A stretch of 43,051 nt of DNA from CAYFFV01 sp964342695 (GTDB lineage Bacteria > Acidobacteriota > Vicinamibacteria > Vicinamibacterales > UBA8438), in NCBI GenBank assembly GCA_964342695.1, contig CAYFFV010000019.1, forward strand, positions 1 through 43,051. The letters are read 5' to 3'. The position numbers were made by a program, and so were the translations under genes. The stretch's first letter is position 1. Every line of letters begins with the position of its first letter. The notes beneath the pieces were generated by a model. That model made no database searches. It had not been told where the DNA came from and was given only the letters and a program-made list of their open reading frames with translations. Positions 39,363 through 43,051 of the stretch are shown here, piece after piece.

Positions 39363-40800
39363 TCGGTAGAACCTTCGCTGATTTCAGGCCGACTATTTGA
39401 TCGATTCGATCAGCAAGATAGGTGAAGCCTTCCTGACGTTCTTCGGCATAGGTGTTGCCATCGTAAATCTCGTCCAGATTATCACGAGTTGTTTTGATGC
39501 CATCTTCATTGAATTTCTGATCGGCCAGTAATCGTCTCATGTCGTTGCCGTAGCGCTTAGCTATAAGTGTTCCAGTCGTTCGACGTATGGCATGTCCAGT
39601 TGGAAGAGGATCGGTTTTTGGATTGAACTGAGGGTTAAATTCGCCATTCGCTAAAAATTCCGGGCGACCTTCTTTGATCCCAGCCATTTCAACAGCCCGT
39701 TTGAACAACCTGGAATTCCAATTCACTTCAAAAAATGTAAAGTTCTGACGATTTAATATATCTTTGGCTTGCGGTGTCAGAAAGATCCAGTGGTCGTGAC
39801 GATTGACGTCTTTTGATATTTTGGATCCCTTGGTTGTCCCGGCGCCAAACTTGATCCATGAGCCATTCGTGTCAGGCTGACCATTAGGTTCGTCGTAGAT
39901 CATCTCAGGGCTAATTTCGGTAATGGAGTGCTGGCGAGTCGCCAGATAGAAGCACAGCTTAATGGCGTCGGATCCTTTCTGCCAGTCAGCGCCTCTTTTG
40001 TTCCAGTAACTTTTCCATTCATCCGAATCAAGAACCGTCCATAGGTCTCGCAATTCGTTGTCGCTCAAGAACCGTTTACGCTGTTTGGTCTGACGGGGAT
40101 TGTCCTCTTTGACCATGGGGATCGGGTCATACTTGACCAAGCCCAACGCATTTTTTTCATCGTTGATCAAATGGCGGAACGCTTGACTTAAAAGCGATTT
40201 GGCCTTCCTTGCATTGTCGTGCGTCATTGCTTCGACACCACGTTCTTGATCGCCATACAACAATTTCTTGAATTCCCACACCTGAATTGCATGCACGGGT
40301 CGATGCGTCAAGACTTTGCCATTCACCTTGCGTTGCGTGAGGTGCAATCGGATGATCCCGGCATCCTCTTTGATTTGACCGTCGCTCACATGCGAACGGT
40401 GGCTTGGTTTAGGATCGCCTTTTTTCCAGCCTTTAGGAATGTAATGGTAGAGCATGTCTTCAAACGTCATTAAATTGTTTTGTTCAAATTCGCGCTTCTT
40501 TTTCTCGGCCTTTTTGCTTCTTTTGATTTTCGCCACATCGATACCTTGTAAAAAGATTCGGTCGTACTGAAGCTTGTATTCGCTATAAATCTTGTTGATG
40601 TGATCTTCGGTTGCCCCGACGCGAGGAATTGCTCCGATCTTAAAATATTGTTGTTTGCCCTCGACTGAATAGCCGATGTCCAACGTACTGGCCTTTTGAC
40701 CAAAGCGAACACGTAGGTTGGGTGAGGGTACGTCTTTGATGTGCGTGATTGCACGTTGTCCGCCTTGCGGCATGCTGTGAATAAGGTCTTGAAGGTTCAT
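39346..40800 (-). CDS. int: tyrosine recombinase (phage integrase)
   Basis: A 484-residue site-specific recombinase for integration and excision. The SAM-like core-binding region covers about residues 110-230. The catalytic part has R289 in LATRQHSITEI (box I), H403 and R406 in TGHAIRRTTG (box II) and a C-terminal Tyr in IYDGNTYAEER (Y451 most likely, Y446 possible). ATG 40800 overlaps the upstream stop (ATGA), so it is translationally coupled to a small gene. The tRNA and attP-like region lie a short distance upstream. Confidence 0.9.
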   Translation of the reverse strand: MNLQDLIHSMPQGGQRAITHIKDVPSPNLRVRFGQKASTLDIGYSVEGKQQYFKIGAIPRVGATEDHINKIYSEYKLQYDRIFLQGIDVAKIKRSKKAEKKKREFEQNNLMTFEDMLYHYIPKGWKKGDPKPSHRSHVSDGQIKEDAGIIRLHLTQRKVNGKVLTHRPVHAIQVWEFKKLLYGDQERGVEAMTHDNARKAKSLLSQAFRHLINDEKNALGLVKYDPIPMVKEDNPRQTKQRKRFLSDNELRDLWTVLDSDEWKSYWNKRGADWQKGSDAIKLCFYLATRQHSITEISPEMIYDEPNGQPDTNGSWIKFGAGTTKGSKISKDVNRHDHWIFLTPQAKDILNRQNFTFFEVNWNSRLFKRAVEMAGIKEGRPEFLANGEFNPQFNPKTDPLPTGHAIRRTTGTLIAKRYGNDMRRLLADQKFNEDGIKTTRDNLDEIYDGNTYAEERQEGFTYLADRIDQIVGLKSAKVLPIKKSA

Positions 40801-41021
40801 TGTTTTATGTCCTCGTCCCATACATCTTCAATCGCCTTACCATGATATTTCCCATCAACCTTTTTGACTGCCGTGACTTCTATGCATTCGGCGCCCCATT
40901 CACTCGCCAAGTCTTGCCCCATCATTTGGAGTTTTAAGGGGTTGGTTTCTGTCGTTTTGAAGAGCGAATAAAAACGTTCACCATGCTCAATGCAATCAGC
41001 TTCGTATACTATTTTTTTCAT
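40797..41021 (-). CDS. small protein upstream of integrase (74 residues)
   Basis: MKKIVYEADCIEHGERFYSLFKTTE... ending EDVWDEDIKQ. Mixed, slightly acidic, with no helix-turn-helix and so not an obvious excisionase. GAGG lies nine bases before the ATG. It is coupled to the integrase start by an ATGA overlap and is the first gene after the attP-like region. It may be an accessory directionality factor, but this is a guess from position. Confidence 0.55.
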   Translation of the reverse strand: MKKIVYEADCIEHGERFYSLFKTTETNPLKLQMMGQDLASEWGAECIEVTAVKKVDGKYHGKAIEDVWDEDIKQ

Positions 41022-41032
41022 TTTAATGTCCT

Positions 41033-41045
41033 CTAGCAGGTAGGT
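41033..41045. repeat. motif CTAGCAGGTAGGT, copy 2
   Basis: Identical to 12203-12215, and again preceded by TGTCCT apart from a 2-bp insertion. Here it stands just upstream of the small gene before integrase, overlapping its likely leader. The shared site may be a common regulatory or processing signal of the two leftward units. Confidence 0.55.
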
Positions 41046-41218
41046 ATAATTTCATTTTTGTATATTGTTTTGTATATGAGCAAAGTTCAAATCACATTAA
41101 ATTGGACTACTTTATCTTGACTCGAACAATCCCCATAACGTGTTGAAACTAAAGAGTATTATAGGGCTAAATACGGCAGAAAACAAGGAAAAATGAGAGG
41201 CTAGAAAACACGGCAGTG

Positions 41219-41235
41219 ATGGATTAACAGTCCAT
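41219..41235 (-). other. isolated tRNA-Asn anticodon-arm copy (candidate attP core)
   Basis: On the minus strand ATGGACTGTTAATCCAT forms a 5-bp stem with the 7-base loop CTGTTAA, identical to the loop of the complete tRNA-Asn at 41337-41412. Its GGACTGTTAATCC is, from memory, exactly the E. coli tRNA-Asn anticodon arm. Further 3' on that strand, 13 of 19 bases also resemble the tRNA T-arm region (41198-41216). Five-bp arms around a 7-bp centre is the geometry of a tyrosine-recombinase crossover site. Confidence 0.45.
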
Positions 41236-41336
41236 TTAGACCGTTATAAGTCGTTGATTCTATTGATTAAAAGTTTTTGTATATGGATTTGTTGTAGATT
41301 TGTGCATCTACCAAACTAATTTAATCCAATTTAATT

Positions 41337-41412
41337 TGGCTCCCCGGGCAAGGCTCGAACTTGCGACAGGGTGATTAACAGTCACCTGCTCTACCTACTG
41401 AGCTACCGGGGA
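41337..41412 (-). tRNA. tRNA-Asn (anticodon GTT), complete with encoded CCA
   Basis: A full cloverleaf can be drawn: 7-bp acceptor TCCCCGG/CCGGGGA, D-arm TAGCTCAGTAGGTAGAGC, anticodon arm GGTGA-CTGTTAA-TCACC with anticodon GTT, T-arm GCAAG-TTCGAGC-CTTGC, discriminator G and an encoded CCA. All stems pair perfectly, so it should be functional. It lies in the leftward unit, its 5' end overlapping the stop of the HTH gene by 10 bp, and faces the integrase. Confidence 0.95.
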
Positions 41413-41615
41413 ACAACGTTATCGTTGTCATTATAGCGAGGTCGGTGAGAAAAGTAATCTTCTAATTCGCTGACGAACCAACCCGTTTTTCCAGGCGACA
41501 GCTTTACTCGTTTCGGAAAGGCAAATTCAGTCTGCTCCAGCATGAGAGCCGTTGATCTGCTGATGCCAAAGTGTTCTTTGATGGTGCTAGGTGTAACGAT
41601 TAATGGTGTTGTCAT
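41403..41615 (-). CDS. AlpA/Xis-like helix-turn-helix protein
   Basis: A 70-residue protein from ATG 41615 (MTTPLIVTPSTIKEHFG). HTH: PSTIKEHFGISRSTALMLEQTEFAFPKRVKLSPGKTGWFVSELEDYF matches the winged AlpA/MerR-like excisionase group (xxGxSRSTxxxxExxxxFPxxxxL...GWxxxExxxW). It is placed just upstream of tRNA, att region and integrase, so it is the best excisionase or integrase-regulator candidate. Its last 10 bases overlap the tRNA gene. Confidence 0.7.
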   Translation of the reverse strand: MTTPLIVTPSTIKEHFGISRSTALMLEQTEFAFPKRVKLSPGKTGWFVSELEDYFSHRPRYNDNDNVVPR

Positions 41616-41892
41616 AAACGTTTTTATCCCTTTGTGTGTCGTAGCCTTTATTGGCAATTTCATTTAATTCGCCGCGTTGGGACAGACTCGCGTCTTCCCA
41701 CTGTTTGGCGAGACAGGGTTGATCCTGGCGTCGCACCCAAAAGCGTATCGCCTGAATGATCGCTTCTTTGGAGTGGTCTGCGTTCGGCATGTTAAGAAGT
41801 TTGACGAGATGCCGAGCTTCATCCAGCTCGCGTGTGACTGTGTCGGTGAATGCACCGGGAGGCTTGCGCCTCCCAGCTCCTAGGTTGCTCAA
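41587..41892 (-). CDS. hypothetical leftward-operon protein (101 residues)
   Basis: TTG 41892 overlaps the upstream stop (TTGA). Pro/Gly/Arg-rich start (GAGRRKPPGAF), then a helical region TREAxxL-like: ELDEARHLVKLLNMPNADHSKEAIIQAIRFWVRRQDQ. No known domain is recognised. It overlaps the HTH gene by 29 bp, and the operon context suggests a recombination or regulatory accessory. Confidence 0.5.
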   Translation of the reverse strand: MSNLGAGRRKPPGAFTDTVTRELDEARHLVKLLNMPNADHSKEAIIQAIRFWVRRQDQPCLAKQWEDASLSQRGELNEIANKGYDTQRDKNVYDNTINRYT

Positions 41893-42131
41893 AATGGAAA
41901 GTCGTCGTCGTCTTGGATGACCTTCGTCGCTTTCTGCGGTGTACCCTCACTGACAGTACCACCGAGATAAGCTGATCCATCCTTTTTCGACGTCCGTTTC
42001 CAAACACCGAACTCCAACTGCGTCCCGTCAACACAAATATGAGCGCGGTAGTCTGGTTCTTTGTCGGCCTTCTTGAACTTGTTGGGAAAAACAAGTATTT
42101 GACCTTCTTCAACTTCTATGGCTTTAGCCAT
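41889..42131 (-). CDS. small SSB-like protein with acidic C-terminal tip
   Basis: An 80-residue protein. ILVFPNKFKKADKEPDYRAHICVDGTQLEFGVWKRTSKKDGSAYLGGTVS is an OB-like/DUF736-type pattern (NxxKxxxxPDYxGxI...W). It ends QDDDDFPF, almost the universal bacterial SSB tip (DDDIPF), which recruits repair and recombination partners. AGGAG stands seven bases before ATG. It sits beside RecB-like nuclease and NinB genes, so it probably coats or marks single-stranded DNA for them. Strand binding is inferred. Confidence 0.65.
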   Translation of the reverse strand: MAKAIEVEEGQILVFPNKFKKADKEPDYRAHICVDGTQLEFGVWKRTSKKDGSAYLGGTVSEGTPQKATKVIQDDDDFPF

Positions 42132-42375
42132 TCACTGTCTCCTGTTTTGATTGACATTGTTTGCACACCGGCCGCTGTCCCGGTGCTGTTTGCTGAGGCG
42201 CGAAACGCTTCACATGGACATGGTTGTTGCATAGTCGGCACTGTTTCGTGAAGGCTGGCACACTGAACGGTGCTTTTCTCGCACGTTTCGGATTGCCAAC
42301 GTTCTCGGCAAAAGAAAACCTCACCAAGTTATTGTCTTTGTCCAACACCACATGACTTCGAGTTGCTTGTTTCAT
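42124..42375 (-). CDS. zinc-ribbon protein (83 residues)
   Basis: A basic protein with CRLC and CKQC pairs 20-odd residues apart (TKQCRLCNNHVHVKRFAPQQTAPGQRPVCKQCQSK), expected to bind one zinc. The N-terminal 40 residues are a short beta-like, basic segment. AGGAG precedes ATG by six bases, and the start overlaps the nuclease stop (ATGA). A DNA- or partner-binding accessory of the recombination operon is plausible. Confidence 0.6.
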   Translation of the reverse strand: MKQATRSHVVLDKDNNLVRFSFAENVGNPKRARKAPFSVPAFTKQCRLCNNHVHVKRFAPQQTAPGQRPVCKQCQSKQETVNG

Positions 42376-43051
42376 TTCATGCTCCTTTTGATTTGAAATT
42401 CTTGGGCTTTGATTGCGCCGAGAGCTGGTGCATACCGCCAGTCAAAATCTTCGCGTGTCAGCTCAATGACCTTCATGTTTTTGCGTCCGTTCTTTTTCGG
42501 CAGATGAAAAATGAAGAGCGAATCGATCTTCGGTTGATCTGGAAAACATTGCTCAAACGCATTCGCGTACATCGCCATCTGCCACACAGCATCGATGCCG
42601 ACTCGTGTACCAGTTTTGTAGTCCCCAATGGCATTTTTTCCATCGATCCTAAATTGAAGATCGAGTGTTCCGGCGTAGCGGTGACCGTCGCCGATATACA
42701 GGACGACTTGCTCTGTTGCTATCAGTTCAATCTTGTTGTCCTTTGCCCATTTTAGAAAGGGCTTGACTGTCTTTTTGACCTCGCGGTTTACCGGAGCAGG
42801 TGGCTTGGGCGCTTTGCCAAGTTGTGACAGACCCCACGCCTCCAAATAATCATGGGCTACGTTGCCGTAATCGGCTCCGGATTGCTGAACTTTGCGCCAT
42901 GCATTGCGGATGCGTTCTGAATATTCAAGACGTTTTAGCTCATCTGTTTTCTTGGCTTTAAAGATCTTGTCGGCTTCTTCAGCGCCAGCCTTTGCGCCCC
43001 AGGGTGCGAGAAACCCGGTGTCCTTGGTCATCCCGGCGCTCCGAGTGACGC
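42372..43051 (-). CDS. RecB-like PD-(D/E)XK exonuclease, C-terminal part (cut by window edge)
   Basis: The continuation of the nuclease at 1-548. It holds the whole catalytic core: GNVAHDYLEAW, GTLDLQFRIDG, AIGDYKTGTR and QMAMYANAF, then a C-terminal segment WRYAPALGAIKAQEFQIKRSMK. Only the first 40 or so residues lie outside the right edge. An internal ATG at 43031 is available but omits the conserved N-terminal motif visible in the left copy, so it is not the true start. Confidence 0.85.
   Translation of the reverse strand, partial: VTRSAGMTKDTGFLAPWGAKAGAEEADKIFKAKKTDELKRLEYSERIRNAWRKVQQSGADYGNVAHDYLEAWGLSQLGKAPKPPAPVNREVKKTVKPFLKWAKDNKIELIATEQVVLYIGDGHRYAGTLDLQFRIDGKNAIGDYKTGTRVGIDAVWQMAMYANAFEQCFPDQPKIDSLFIFHLPKKNGRKNMKVIELTREDFDWRYAPALGAIKAQEFQIKRSMK
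42604..43051. repeat. right copy of the 448-bp end repeat
   Basis: The partner of 1-448: same length, same orientation, 27 substitutions by hand count. Together the copies define the closure point of the map; unique length is about 42.6 kb. Confidence 0.95.

Larger units (their letters stand above)
41022..41336. other. putative attP region, gene-free and repeat-rich
   Basis: About 315 AT-rich bases between tRNA-Asn and the int operon. They contain three copies of TTTTGTATAT (41056-41065, 41068-41077 and 41275-41284), two ACGGCAG motifs, the inverted repeat GTAGAT...ATCTAC (41294-41311), and an anticodon-arm-like hairpin at 41219-41235. Direct repeats around a symmetric core are what arm- and core-type integrase sites look like. 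No attL/attR is available to confirm it. Confidence 0.55.

Noticed and set aside
39336..39375. Bidirectional terminator between the 39129 gene and integrase
   Set aside because: Only a weak CCGAT/ATCGG stem without a T-run on either strand; the genes simply overlap.
1..43051. CRISPR array, diversity-generating retroelement or transposase
   Set aside because: No regularly spaced repeats, no reverse-transcriptase motif and no IS-type transposase or terminal inverted repeats were seen on reading both strands.

Overview
The window looks like an essentially complete genome of a temperate, short-tailed (podovirus-like) phage of a Gram-negative host, drawn as a linear map of a circularly permuted or terminally redundant molecule. 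The first 448 bases (1-448) recur at the last 448 (42604-43051) in the same orientation, so one gene, a RecB-like nuclease, is cut by the window ends. The copies are not identical: I count 27 substitutions and no indels, almost all synonymous. Temperate life is indicated by a CI-type repressor, a tyrosine integrase and a tRNA-Asn beside a repeat-rich putative attP region. The podovirus form is suggested by P22 gp4-like and gp10-like tail-tube proteins, large ejection-type proteins and the absence of any tape-measure gene. Lipoproteins and spanin-like genes indicate an outer membrane. The fibre and structural families resemble those of uncultured marine phages, which is a memory-based impression only.

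Layout. (1) A leftward block wraps through the window ends. From 1311 it runs to 1 and continues from 43051 to 39346: a small membrane protein, a DUF1364 protein, NinB, RecB-like nuclease, a zinc-ribbon protein, an SSB-like protein with an acidic tip, an unknown gene, an AlpA/Xis-like HTH protein, tRNA-Asn, the attP-like region, a small gene and integrase. The repressor (1395-2315) lies upstream of this block and has its own terminator. (2) A rightward early block (2870-5884) carries a tiny lipoprotein, a replication-initiator-like protein, an Hjc-type resolvase, small paralogous proteins, a possible late regulator and a PP-loop enzyme; it ends at a strong terminator (5954-5978). (3) A rightward block (5979-12163) carries a small-terminase-like protein, tiny basic proteins, an M15 peptidase, a holin-like protein, a C5 cytosine methyltransferase with a second long reading frame inside it, and an 846-residue protein of unknown function. 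(4) A single leftward accessory gene (12233-12712), a predicted cysteine peptidase, has its own promoter/operator-like region and terminator. (5) The virion operon (12945-25632) holds large terminase, portal, GroES-like protein, scaffold, capsid, decoration-like proteins and tail appendages, including three tandem paralogues. (6) An envelope/lysis cluster (25658-28060) holds secreted, coiled-coil, lipoprotein/spanin-like and MscS-like proteins. (7) The tail and ejection genes (28070-38118) are followed by a metallophosphoesterase and two small genes that meet the integrase tail-to-tail.

Functional reading. The repressor probably controls divergent transcription from the 2316-2621 region. The early block replicates and recombines DNA and may end with a Q-like factor acting at the terminator just downstream of it. 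Late genes package DNA, build the capsid and tail, and lyse the cell. The leftward block combines recombination with integration/excision. The points most worth a second look are the two-frame coding in the methyltransferase, the isolated tRNA-Asn anticodon-arm copy beside a complete tRNA-Asn and integrase, and the synonymous divergence of the window ends. All functional calls come from motif recognition by eye; no database search was run.
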